64,000 bases of DNA from Ulota crispa (taxonomy: Eukaryota; Streptophyta; Bryopsida; Orthotrichales; Orthotrichaceae). Numbering within the stretch: position 1 is the first letter of the stretch; each line of letters opens with the position of its first letter. The position numbers and the translations under genes were made by a program. The stretch lies in assembly GCA_963920765.1 (NCBI GenBank), contig OY987242.1:5792789-5856788 (forward strand). The letters run 5' to 3'. Of this stretch, positions 1 to 10,750 are shown one piece after another. The notes beneath the pieces are model-generated. The model searched no databases and had not been told where the DNA came from. It was given only the letters and a program-made list of their open reading frames with translations.

Positions 1-1247
1 TCCTTTATGGGTTAAAGCATATGGAGATATCAAGGCTCAACGTTAACAGCACGTGCAAATGGGCAAGTTTCAACTGGGTTTTTATCAAAGATACATTTAA
101 TTTAAGATGTACTAACATTATGGAACTTTTGAGCTAACAATTTGATAAGATATTAGTAACTTATAAATAAACGTTAACAACCAAATAATTTTATTATATA
201 TATAAGAAATGGATGCTAATTTCAAAATCAAAGATGGATATCATGTGTAAACCATAATATTCAATTACAATGCTACCAATAACTTTCATATTACTTAGAA
301 AACATGTTCTTGTTGAAAGAAAGATACAAGAGTTATAAGTAAACTTTACAACCTTTACTAGCATTGTTGTTAATTAGTTCTCTTTTTTCGGAATTATCAT
401 ACTCTTGAATAAATTTGTTTCAGACTGAATCTTCAAAATAAGAAGACATAGCTAGATCATCATAGTTATCAGTACAATATGGAATCAAATACTACTAAAA
501 TAAAAGAATAATTCATTATTTTCTTTGGCTGATTATTGAATTATATGCTATTCCAAAAAATGTATATATTAAAATTGAATTGATTTATTCTTACACATTT
601 TTTCTTAAAGTTGGCCAGAAACGTATTATGTAAATGTTTTAGTCTTTCCAGAATAATAAACAAAACAATCTACACCAATTCTATATGCCAAAATCATAAT
701 GCTGCAACCAATTTCCAAAATTTTAACCTTAATTTGCCCTATCAATCCAAAATTAGTTGTTGAGAAATTTTTGCAAGACATGACATTCTTTGATTACTAA
801 TGTATAACTTCATTCATTTAAGTTTCCTAAGATTCTTGTAATAAATTCTTAGATTCCATATAGTATTTGTTTGGGATACATGTTTTGAAACGTAAAGAGT
901 GCAAGTGTGTTTTAAATCAAAGAATAATCTTATTATTTTCAGAAGTGACTTTCAAATTTGACTTCACAAAAAAATTATGTAAAAGTAAGAAGTTGAGGTA
1001 GAATGCCCTCAAATGGCACCTCACTATATTTTCGTCAAGTAGGTTTGATGTTGTGCATTTTAAGTTTAAAGAATTTAGCAATGTGGTTAACTAAACCTTG
1101 TAAGGGGAAGATATTTGCTACTATTGCCCCTCTTTAAACATACTTTATAAAGAACCTTCAATAGTGTTACTGATATGTCCTTATTGATATGTCCTTACAG
1201 TGTCATAATTAACCTACAAACTTTGCTCGCAAAACACATCATGGTTA
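1..1247. other. AT-rich intergenic DNA, no gene seen
   Basis: Very AT-rich sequence with no reading frame resembling a known protein, no clear terminal inverted repeats and no RNA gene that I can recognise. It ends at the TTAA that opens the first family A element. Confidence 0.6.
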
Positions 1248-2121
1248 TTAACCTAAAGGATCAAGTAATTTTTTCTGTGAAAAACACAGAAAACTGCCAC
1301 TTTTGGGGAAGCAAGTACAATGGCAAGAAGAAAAAGCTTTTTACAATAATCCAACCGTAAGATCTTATAGTAGACTACAAGAGGTACATGTGGTAAAAAA
1401 ATCAGCTCAATTTGCACAAAAATGAGTGAGATATTTACATTTGCCCAAAAACTTCAGAAGGCTTTGACCACTCTTAGAGCAAAAACATTACTCTACACAA
1501 ATTTGAGGTTTATTTTTCCCATGTAGGAGACCAAGTTAGGTATATGTGGGAGAATTTTCAAATCAATTGGAAAAATTAGTAAATAAAAAGAAGTAGAAAA
1601 TGGGTCAAAACACTAAATTGTTAAGAATTTAATTATTGAAATGAAAAATGCAAATCCCAACGATTATAATATTGTGATAAACAATCCACATCTTTTGGCT
1701 TTGTTTTTTTTTTTCAAACTATTAAAAATTGAGTAAAATAAAGGACTTCAAAGTTTATATTAGAGTAGAGAATCTAGAACTGCCCGCAAACAAAAACTCC
1801 TCATAACTCTCATCTCATCTATGAGAATTGAATGATTCAAAGCTCCCCACGTCTATACAAGTCTAAAGAACCTATTTTAGATTTTTATTTGAAAAAATTG
1901 AAATTTTTAAAGAAGTTTGTAGTTGCCCGGGGAACAACATTTTCCAAATTTTCATGCATAACTTCTTCAATAAATGTTGGAATGAAGAAAAAATTACACT
2001 CCCACGTAGATCTTTGAATTCCTTGCCTTCCATAAAAATTTCAGAAAATCACGCAAAACCATAGATACATGCCCAAAATCCCATTTGTCCCCCGGAGGGA
2101 CAATGGTCCTTTAGGGGTTAA
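1248..2121 (-). mobile_element. TTAA-flanked non-coding DNA element, family A (reverse copy)
   Basis: The left end reads TTAACCTAAAGGATCA and the right end TGGTCCTTTAGGGGTTAA, an imperfect terminal inverted repeat that starts and ends with TTAA. The interior matches, in reverse orientation, the elements at 37020-37955 and 57215-58142: a shared block around GATTCAAAGCTCCCCA, a block with GTAGAGAATC, and a block around GAAATGAAAAATGC. No transposase can be read. TTAA target sites with CCC-starting ends are the signature of piggyBac-type transposition, so a piggyBac-like MITE is the inferred class. The left end is more diverged than the right. Confidence 0.75.
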
Positions 2122-2388
2122 GTAATGAAACAAGCTACCTTGACTTATGAAGGGTCCCTTTTTTTTCTTGGCTTTAAAAAGAAATTGGAAAAAAAATAGG
2201 AGTCTAGGCTTTCATGTTCAAGTATACCCACATGCTAAATGCTCGGCACTATGTTGCTTTCCACATTAAAACCAATGTGAACATTCTCGGACATTAGCTA
2301 TAACAATCACAAACTTTCAGAGAGTTTACAATGAATGCTTCCATTTTTCTATTGGAAAGGTTGTTGTCTGATTAATAAAAAAAACTAC

Positions 2389-3312
2389 TTAACCCCTGAA
2401 GGACCAAGCAAAGTTTTCTCCAAAAACTCTTCAAAATTGTCATTTTTAGAGCATCAACCAAATTTGAAAACAAAGACATTTTTATGCATATGTGACCGTA
2501 GGACCTTGTAGAAGAATGGTTTTAGAAGATGTAAAAAAAATTCAAAGTTTTCCACCATGTGGATTGGAAGTTAGAATGGTTTGAATATTCAAAAATGTCT
2601 TGTGAGAAATCAGGCACCTACCCTTCAAAAGGTGAAATTTCTAAGGGAAAAAGGTCATGTGGGTGGTGCTTCTCTAAATTCCTTATTCCGCCTAAGTAAA
2701 GTACATGTCAAAAAAGTTTCAAATCATTTGGAGTTATATAACATATGGAAAAAAAGGTTAGTAAGTAAAAAAAAAGTAGAAAATGATTCAAAACTCTAAA
2801 TTGTTAAGAACCTAATTATGGAAATGAAAAATGCCAATCCCAATGGTCAAAATGTTGTAATAAACAATCTACCTCCCTTGGTTTTATTTTATTTTCCAAA
2901 ATGTTGAAAATTGAGTAAAATAAAGGACTTCAAAGTTAATTTCAGTGTAGAGAATCCATAATTGCCCGCAAACAAAAAATCCTCATAACTTTCATCTTGT
3001 AGATTGAAATAGAATGATTCAAAGCTTCCTACATTCACATAAATCTCCTTAACCAATTTTAAAAAATCATTTTTGAAAAAAGTGATTTTTGGAATCTGCC
3101 CAAGCTGCCCGACAAATGTAAAAAACAATATATTAGGCCATAACTTTTTACTCAAAATTCCAAATGTCATGAAATTTAGTGCGTATGAAAGATAAACCTC
3201 ATCCCCACATTTGGTTAAAATTTCAGCCTAAAATATGAAAAACTCCAATCACAGGTACCTGCCCAAAATTGCTATGTTTCTAAAAAAGGGGGTCTAGTCC
3301 TTTAGGGGTTAA
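2389..3312 (-). mobile_element. TTAA-flanked non-coding DNA element, family A (reverse copy)
   Basis: It starts TTAACCCCTGAAGGACCA and ends CTAGTCCTTTAGGGGTTAA. Its interior follows the neighbouring 1248-2121 copy in order (AAATTGTTAAGAA, GTAGAGAATC, GATTCAAAGCTTCC), so the two are separate copies in the same orientation 267 bp apart. It has no coding capacity. TTAA at both ends is taken as the target duplication. Confidence 0.8.
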
Positions 3313-3491
3313 TGGTTCATTTCAAGTTACCATATCTAATTATGTTTGGATTCCAAAACCAAACTCTAAAAATTGCTTATTATATACCTTTACATTCTCA
3401 TCAAATTTTAGAATTGACTTAGAATGTTGCCATAAATTTTAAATTGCATCCATTTGCTACAGTATAGCTTACATTACTCTACCTCATGGGT

Positions 3492-3725
3492 TTAACCCTT
3501 AAACAACCAAAAGGTCCTTTGCAACCAATACAATATGGGGTATTTTTCTTGTATTTGGAATGGATCCACACCTCTACTACATTTGAGACTAACAAAAAAG
3601 GTGGAGAATAGATCTATGCAGTTCTAGTGAGCTACTTGAAATCCCAAATTAAAATTTCTTATTGGTAGCAAATGACAATTATACATTAGTGTATATACTA
3701 TGCCCTATGGTCATTTAAGGGTTAA
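3492..3725 (+). mobile_element. TTAA-flanked MITE, family B (234 bp)
   Basis: The ends are TTAACCCTTAAACAACC and GGTCATTTAAGGGTTAA. The interior contains GGTATTTTTCTTGTATTTGG and GATCCACACCT, which recur in the copies at 28655-28888 (same orientation) and at 48174-48401 and 59992-60210 (opposite orientation). There is no open frame. TTAA is the only flanking duplication seen. Confidence 0.8.
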
Positions 3726-3978
3726 GTCTCTTTTGAATTGAATTGAAGAATGCACATAGATGACATTTAAAGGATACATTGTACATTCAAATCTTCTCCA
3801 AAATTTCACACAAATCATTAAAGTCTTCCAAAAGTCCAAAAAAGCTTGTGGTTTTCATGATTTCTTGTGTTTACTATTTCTCTTGCCCATGAACATTTGA
3901 GCATAAGTTTGACTACATAGATGAAAATCAAATCAACTTATAGTGACGGTTTTAGGGTAGTCCACTTAACCTTATAAT

Positions 3979-4290
3979 AGGGGCTTCAAACATGAAATCT
4001 GGCCCTCAAACTTCTCACCTCACAAGATCTCCGGCACCAGTGATTTGTTTTCGTTCCCTTGCACGCGCAAAATTTGAGATACCAGTGAGTTTGTGGAAAT
4101 TTCTATAAGAGAAGTTTTGGGGTTTGAGGACTCGCGTGAATGAGCCGCAAGAAATCACGAAGATGAGTTTATGAAGTTCACACCTCACGTGCATCACGTT
4201 CGGAGATGAGTCACGGCGAAGTTCAGGAGTGAACCCACGAAAGTAAATCGTAACGTGAGTCACCTCAAAACGTTGATGTTTGAAGCCCCT
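3979..4290. mobile_element. 312-bp MITE with AGGGGCTTCAAACAT ends
   Basis: The ends are AGGGGCTTCAAACAT and its inverse ATGTTTGAAGCCCCT, flanked by AAT on both sides (a possible 3-bp target duplication). It is clearly GC-richer than its surroundings and contains several CACG/ACGT cores. It has no protein-coding potential that I recognise. The 3-bp duplication would suit PIF/Harbinger- or CACTA-type movement, but the superfamily is uncertain. Confidence 0.6.
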
Positions 4291-4494
4291 AATGTGATGG
4301 ATGTATGGGAGTCGGGTCTGCCTGGAAATGCAGAATCTTGGGCCAGTGATCCCAAATGGCTTACCAAATATGGTTACCATAACTAGCACAAATGGTTAAA
4401 ACCTGCTAAGTGCGTTAAAAAGTCAAAATTACTGAAAGCAACATTGAAACGTAAACGATATTTGTAATAACAAACAATCAAGAAAGGATATAAA

Positions 4495-5184
4495 AATGCC
4501 CCTCAATCCTTTCAAAATATCAAATGTACACCTCAATAATTTGAAATATGAAAAATACCCTTCGCTTTGTGTAGGGTTATTATACCCCTAATTTTCTTTG
4601 AGGATAATACCTCTTTATTTTGAGGACAACATCAAAAAGTTCCCTCAATTCTTTCAAAATATCAAATTATACCACTTGGTTAGTTTGAGATATCAAATAT
4701 GTCCCTATGTTATTTGAAATATCAAAAATACATATGGATTTGTGTAAGAATATTAGTTGGACTACACCCTTGGTTGTCTTCAAGAATGTTATATATACCC
4801 ATAATTTTCTTGTGCCTCTTTATTGCATTTATTTTGTAAATATTGGAATAACAACATAAACTACTATGTAGTCAATGCAATAGCCTTTGGCCTTTGGCCA
4901 CAATAAATTTACATGCAAAAAACCCATATAAAGAATTTGGAGATCTTGCCTTCAAGATTTTGCTTGCATTCAACTTGCATCTAATATCCATATCTTCCAT
5001 TGTCATACTAGAATTTATATAAAATTACAATAAGAGATGCAAGAGAACTAGGGGTGATTATGATATTTTCAAAGTTGTTTAGATGTATAGTCTAACTAAT
5101 ATTCTTTCCCAAAACTAGAGGTATTTTTTATGTTTCAAATAATATAAGGGTATATTTGATATTTAGAAAGTATTGAGGGGCATT
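4495..5184. mobile_element. ~690-bp element with ~70-bp inverted ends
   Basis: The left end begins AATGCCCCTCAAT and the right end finishes ATTGAGGGGCATT. About 70 bp inside each end remain complementary (the left stretch with CAAATGTACACCTCA against the right with AATATAAGGGTATATTTG). Short motifs such as TTTCAAAATATCAAAT are repeated inside. No transposase frame is present and no clear target duplication was found. Confidence 0.6.
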
Positions 5185-5212
5185 ATTAATATTTTCCCAA
5201 AATTAAGTGCTA

Positions 5213-5641
5213 CACAAGTTATTTCAATTAGTGCAAGATCCCTCCTCACTAATTTGAATACATTGTGTTTAAAATTAGTGAGAAGGTTTGGCATGCCTCC
5301 CTCCCTTGTTCTCCTAGTGGGGTTTTGGTCAAAACTTCTAACCACCCCACAAGTAGCTACTAGGTCTCTTTCGAGACATTTGACACAAGTAGCTACTAGG
5401 TTGCACAATCATTGTAATGCAACATCCTTCACACACTTTCTAAATGAGGTACATACTTGCAAAATCTCCTTGGAATTCTAGCCACCTAAAATCATGTTAT
5501 ATGAGATACTATCTTAAAAAGTGTAGCCAAAACACACATTATTGAGAAACACACTATTATTGCACTTTGGAAATTCACTTATTTGTTGAACTAGTGCAAG
5601 TTAGATTTATTAGTGCAAGACACAGTAATGGAAATAACTTA
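5213..5641. repeat. Dispersed repeat with AAGTTATTTC ends, first of two copies
   Basis: It begins with ACAAGTTATTTCAATTAG and ends with GGAAATAACTT, an imperfect inverted repeat. A diverged second copy lies at 41341-41761, with the same order of blocks (TTAGTGCAAGA, ACCTCC/GCCTC, GTAGCTACTAGG-like, TGCAAGACACA). The short frames on both strands here look like chance frames, not a gene. Confidence 0.5.
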
Positions 5642-6322
5642 TCTTCACCAAATATTGCAATTAGGTTGCCCCATACAAATTCTTGAACATTTTACACTAG
5701 ATAAATTCTTACCCATACTACAATAATTCTCATCAATAATTATTTTAATAAACAAACCTTAAATGGCAATTTACAAATTGGAGCTCAATAACAATTTTTT
5801 TTTATAGATAAGGGCACAATTTCAAAATAACTACCAATAAGGTGCAATTTAAAAATAACAATTTGTGAATTCTCATAAAAATTTGGTTTGTACATTGGTT
5901 GATTTAGATACATCACATTAAATGTTAGCTAACTTCCAAAAAACTTAGAGGCCTCTCCAAATCAAGTCTAAATAAGGAAATCTTAGTAAAGGGGTGTTGA
6001 AATTGTGCCCCTATATGTAATTTTGTTTTGTTTTTGTGTCCCAATTTGTAAATTCCCAAACTTTAAAGCGCATGGCAACAACTACAATGTAGAAAGATAA
6101 ACTTGCAGCATCCAAGATGTGAATAAACCATGCAAAACTCTAGTATTTAGAGAGTTGCATGCACCTCTAGGTGGTCAAGCGGTGAGTCATGAGACAACTT
6201 TCAAGGGTAATCACTTGGTGTTAAGAGTGGTAGTAGCAAAGGGAAATTAAATGCATTTAGACACACCTTTAGATTGCATTTATATTGCTAAAACCCCTCC
6301 CAACACCAAGTGTGAACATACC
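5642..6322. other. Intergenic, nothing recognised
   Basis: AT-rich DNA without a coding frame, RNA gene or matched terminal repeats that I can see. Confidence 0.5.
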
Positions 6323-6569
6323 TTAACCCCTAAAGGATGTTGTTGTTTTGTATATGGAATCTTGTGTTGTATACAAATGGGGCATTTGGGTAGCACATGA
6401 ATCCCATTGTAGTTGTAAATTTTAACCCACATTATAAACATACTTCTAGTCAATATGGATTTTTTGAGAAATTTTTAGTATTTGTCATATAGTCATTTCT
6501 TCAAGTACTAAATGGTCCTTGTACAAATACATACAACATTTTTGGTAGCCAACATCCTTTAGGGGTTAA
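6323..6569 (+). mobile_element. TTAA-flanked MITE, family C, upstream member of a tandem pair
   Basis: It starts TTAACCCCTAAAGGATGTTG and ends CAACATCCTTTAGGGGTTAA, a terminal inverted repeat of about 20 bp. The last four bases (6566-6569, TTAA) are also the first four of the next copy, so the two elements abut and share one target site. Confidence 0.85.
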
Positions 6570-6810
6570 CCCCTAAAAAATATTGTTGTATTGTATACGC
6601 TCTCTTGTGTTGTATACGAATGTGGTATCTGGGTAGCACATGATTCCCATTGGAGTACTAAATTTCAAGCCAAATCACAAACGTTATACTGGTCAATTAG
6701 GATTTTTTGATTTTTTTGGCATTTGTCAGAAAGTTAAAATTTCAAGTACTAAATGGTCCTCAAATGAATACAGCCAACACTTTTGGTAGGCAACATCCTT
6801 TAGAGGTTAA
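6566..6810 (+). mobile_element. TTAA-flanked MITE, family C, downstream member of a tandem pair
   Basis: A second copy in the same orientation as 6323-6569, roughly 75-80 percent similar by eye, with matching blocks TTGTGTTGTATAC, GGGTAGCACATGA and CAAGTACTAAATGGTCC. It ends CAACATCCTTTAGAGGTTAA. The shared TTAA at the junction means one element inserted into the terminal TTAA of the other, or the pair was duplicated in tandem. Confidence 0.85.
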
Positions 6811-7234
6811 GGCAACCTAATTAGTAAGGAAACCCAGATGCACTGTTTAGTGTACTATAATTTATGCTAACTTAGATTTGGGAAAGCGAGGGTCGCTGGT
6901 GGGGGGGGGGGGCATGGAAAGAGAGAGGAGTGACAGAGGTGGGAGAGCGTGTCTGCAAGAGAGCAAGGTAGTTGGAAGTTCTTGAAGAGTTGGGCAACGC
7001 AGGCAGGGCAGGGCACTGGGCAGGGCAGGCACATGCAACTGCGAGGGAAGGTAATGAAGAACCTCGATGGATAATAATGACCCCCCTGGCAGGTTGCTAT
7101 GTACAGAGTGCTGCCCTGCCACTGCATCCGTAGCAGCACCGGGACTGCGGAAGTGACGAAGCGTGTCTGAAGTGCAGGGCAAGGAAAGAAGGGACGCAGG
7201 GAGTCTGGTAATCTGGTAGGGGACGCTGCAGAAA

Positions 7235-7244
7235 CTATATAAAA
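7235..7244 (+). promoter_or_regulatory. Candidate TATA box of the WRKY gene
   Basis: CTATATAAAA lies about 1.2 kb before the WRKY start codon, at the point where AT-rich intergenic DNA gives way to GC-rich, CT-rich leader-like sequence. A W-box core (TTGACT, 7297-7302), the site WRKY proteins bind, lies just downstream. Use as the core promoter is inferred from position only. Confidence 0.4.
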
Positions 7245-7269
7245 AAAAAGGGGAAAAAGGGCAGGGTGG

Positions 7270-8361
7270 GACAAGCAACGTGCGGGGCGGCTATGGTTGA
7301 CTGAATCCACTCCCTGTCTGCGCAGTTGCTCCCACGCTGGCTGGCTGGCTCTTTTTCCATTCTCTCGGCTCTCCCTCTCTCTCCCTCTCTCTCTCTCTCT
7401 GCCTTTTTGATTCGACTCCTCCTGCTTTTCTCATGCATTCAAGCTCCTCTACTCAAAGCTCGCCTCCACCTGGTCGTGGTCGTGGTCGTGGTCGTGGTCT
7501 TGGTCCTGGTATTTCGGAATCATTCCTCTGCCGCATCGGACCCCCTTTTGCTTTGCTTCACTGCCGTTTCCCGACTCTTGTCCCACTTCTTCAGGTCGCG
7601 TGGTTTTTTTGATCGTTCCTGCCAGGCGCTCAATTGGAGACCGGAGGCGGGGAATATCATCGAAAAATCTACCTGCAAAGTGCCGCCTTTGGGGCCCAGT
7701 TGCAGCTGTTGCTGCAGCAGGGTGGTGTAGCAGGATTGGGACGCGTGGTGCAACTAGTGCAAGGAGTGGAGCTTGTTGGTTGGTTGCTTGCGGAGGTTTT
7801 TGGTTTGGGATTGAAACGTGGGGGCGTTGCTGCTTTCTGATTTGGTACGCCACTATTCTCTTCCAGTCAGTTGTGTGTCTGTGCTTTTGATGTTCGAGGA
7901 TTGAGCAGCAGCTCGTCAGGAGGGCAAACTTCAGAGTGAGAGAGAACGAGAGGAGAACAATTGAGTGAGCGTGAGCAATAAGTCGCTGCAAGCGAGATCA
8001 AGGATTTTGATTCCGCTACCGCCACTGAAGCACTAGCAATCTCTGTCTTTCCTTGTTTTTGAATTTCGGTTTGTAGTAGGCAAGTCGGTGAGCGCCATAC
8101 GGACGTTAGTTTTCTCAAATTTGTCGGGAAAGCGCGCGCACTGGCGTGCAAGCCGAAGTATTCCTCATATTGCTGTGGATCAATTCCGGTGCGACTCGTT
8201 CAGCGTCGGTATTGGGGATACGTAGTGTTCGCAGTTTCGAAATGCGTGACTGTGGAATTCCTGGCGGACCAGGCGGCACCAAATGATCGGAGGAGCTGAT
8301 ATATATCGATGCTGTACTTTGAATCGGTCGTCGTCTCGTCGTTGCATAGCATTTGTCTTGG

Positions 8362-8392
<31 letters not shown>

Positions 8393-8448
8393 AGGGTTTG
8401 CGGAAGATTGTTGATCAATTAGCCGTCTGTCGTGTACCCCGCCACCCC
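7270..8448 (+). other. Long 5' leader of the WRKY gene with upstream ORFs
   Basis: A GC-rich stretch without a family-like coding frame leads to the WRKY start. It holds a CT-rich run (about 7371-7400), a GGTCGT repeat (about 7475-7500), and several upstream ATGs: ATG 7293 (three codons), ATG 7433 with a 59-codon frame ending at 7612 that encodes a short Arg-Gly run, and ATGs at 8283 and 8309 whose frames read the GTT repeat as poly-Val and poly-Cys before stopping ahead of 8449. Whether all of this is transcribed is not shown by sequence alone. Confidence 0.45.
8360..8392 (+). repeat. (GTT)n trinucleotide repeat in the WRKY leader
   Basis: Eleven near-perfect GTT units lie 57 bp before the WRKY start codon. 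The following TAG (8392-8394) is the in-frame stop that makes 8449 the first in-frame ATG. Confidence 0.9.
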
Positions 8449-10750
8449 ATGACCACCCCGAGTACGCACGGTCACAAGGCGCCGGACAGTCCTATGAACT
8501 TAGCCTCCAGTTTCCTCAACGACCAAGTGGACTCGGAGCATGAATTTAATTCGTACTCACGCCTCCTCGCAGGTGCCATGTCGCCCCCCGCGCCCGCCGA
8601 GGCGTCGAAGCCTTGCAACTCCTCGGACTCGTCGAAACCGGGACCGGAGAACGGAGTGCCAGGCAGCAATTCACCCGCCCGCAGCTTTGCCGAGCGCTTG
8701 GCAGCTCGAAGCGCTACCGCGAACAAGAGCGAGACTGAGGTTGGCAACGCTCATCGCCCTCCGCCCTCCAGCAATGGCAGCAGCCGCTACAACAATCCCT
8801 CGCCCCCGTCCAGCCTCCCCAACCCCCGCCATAGCAGTGGCGGTGCTGCAGGCTACTTGACCATCCCTGCGGGTCTCAGCCCCACCACTCTCTTCGACGC
8901 TTCCCCGGTCATGTTGAGCAATTCTCTGGTACACGCAAATCTCTTTACAATTCGGCCTTGACTTGTACACAGTTTGAATGAATGTGCATCACACACTGGT
9001 TGTGTGGCAAGTGTGCAGGACATTTAGTTCGTCGAAGGTCATGATAAAGAGGGTTGAATGTGCATATGTAGTTCAGCATGGAGCATGATTTGAGCGTGTG
9101 GCCAAGTCTTGAAGATGTTCTGTGGTGTCGTTTTAGGGAAGTTTATGGGTAAAGAGTTTATGTCAAATTCAGAGGCAAAAGTGGGGGTAGCGATTTGTGT
9201 GTGTGTTGACACTGTTAGGTCATGTGTGGTTGATGGGGTGCAGTCCGAGCCATCACCAACAACGGGCTCCTTCTCGCTCTCCTCGTACTACAACGGGTTG
9301 CGCAGTGGCAAGGACAATGGCCCTGATCAAGGGTTTTTGTTTAAGCCTTTGGGTGTTAAGACGGCGTCGCATAACCGATTGTCACCTCTGAGCATGCAAC
9401 ACTACAGTGGGATGCAAGCGCAGGCAATAGCACATATGCAACAGCAAGGGAGCCAGGCGTCGTCTCAGAGGACTGCAATGGAAGCTGAAACCTCCCAAGA
9501 GGCAGAGCAAGATCAGACGCCCACAGCTACGGCCCCAGCGCCTACGGCCGTGCCCACATTCATAGACCGACCCTCCGAGGATGGCTACAACTGGCGGAAA
9601 TACGGGCAGAAGCAGGTGAAGGGCAGCGAGTACCCGCGGAGCTACTACAAGTGCACGCAGACGAATTGCCCCATGAAGAAGAAGGTGGAGCGGTCGCTGG
9701 ACGGGCAGGTGACAGAGATTGTGTACAAGGGGGATCACAACCACCCCAAGCCCCAGCCCACGCGCCGGACGGCCATGAACGGCGCGCACCTCCTGAACGA
9801 CCACAGCCTCTCCCGCGACGCGGACAGCAACGATCATCACGCTTGGACGGGGCTCCAATCCGGCGGGGGGCAAGCGCACGTTGGTCCGTCGGACGCGTCC
9901 GGGAGCGACGACGAGGACGGGAGCAAAATCTCGAACGAGGATGGCGACGACGACGAGCACAACTCGAAGCGAAGGAAGAGGAGCCATGACAGCTCCAAGG
10001 ATGTCGCGGCGACGGCGCCGCGGACGATTCGCGAGCCGCGCGTCGTGGTGCAGACCACCAGCGACGTGGATATCCTTGATGATGGCTACCGGTGGCGCAA
10101 GTATGGCCAGAAAGTGGTCAAAGGCAATCCACATCCCAGGTAAGCTTATCCCAATTCAAATCCCATCACAACCAAAATCCCCCTCTCGGACATTCCAGTT
10201 GCGACACTTTCTCTGACGAGTTCTGACAAGCGCTTGCTTCGGTGTGTGCACAATTGACAGGAGCTACTACCGGTGCACAAACGTGGGCTGCCTCGTGCGG
10301 AAACACGTGGAACGAGCCTCCAACGACATCAAAGCCGTGATCACCACCTACGAAGGCAAGCACAACCACGACGTGCCCGCCGCTCGAAACAGCGGCCACG
10401 AGATGGCCGCCCCTGTGAACCCGCCGCCATCGCCTGCCACCTCTCTGCAAGACCAAGGCCTTCGCTTTGGTCGCGGCATGTCCGGCGCTTACGGCCCAGC
10501 TCTGGGACTCCGGGATCGCATGCGGAAAGACGACGACGCGTACATCCCGGCACCCATCACCATGAGCTTAGGGAGGGAAAACGGCGATCACCGACACTCC
10601 ATGGACGGATACCGGTCCCTGCTCATGTCCCGGCCCAAGCAAGAGCAGGGCGGCGACTCCACCAGCAATCTCCGACCTCCGTCCCATCTCAACCCCAACT
10701 CATCGTTGTACCAACAAAGCTCGGCTCATGTCAGCATGGGCAGACGTTGA
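8449..10750 (+). CDS. Group I WRKY transcription factor (two WRKY domains)
   Basis: Sequence-specific nuclear DNA-binding protein of 621 residues that would bind W-boxes (TTGACC/T). Exons are 8449-8928, 9244-10139 and 10261-10750, all GT-AG. The N-terminal WRKYGQK is at residues 277-283, followed by C-X4-C-X22-H-X-H. The C-terminal WRKYGQK is at 444-450, followed by C-X4-C-X23-H-X-H; this pair defines group I. Intron 2 splits the Arg codon of NPHPR-SYY, the conserved WRKY intron site. A proline-directed Ser cluster ([21 protein letters not shown], about residues 145-170) matches the MAP-kinase target region of AtWRKY33-type proteins, and intron 1 falls inside it. An acidic stretch and a KRRKR-type basic patch precede the second domain. 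The start is the first in-frame ATG after a stop. Stress or defence roles are known for the family but inferred here. Confidence 0.95.

Noticed and set aside
7449-7991. 180-codon minus-strand frame rich in His-Asp repeats
   Set aside because: It lies antisense in the WRKY leader. Its repeats come from the GGTCGT microsatellite and it matches no family.
9382-10134. 250-codon minus-strand frame
   Set aside because: It is a reverse shadow of the GC-rich WRKY exon 2; the plus strand encodes an unmistakable WRKY domain pair.
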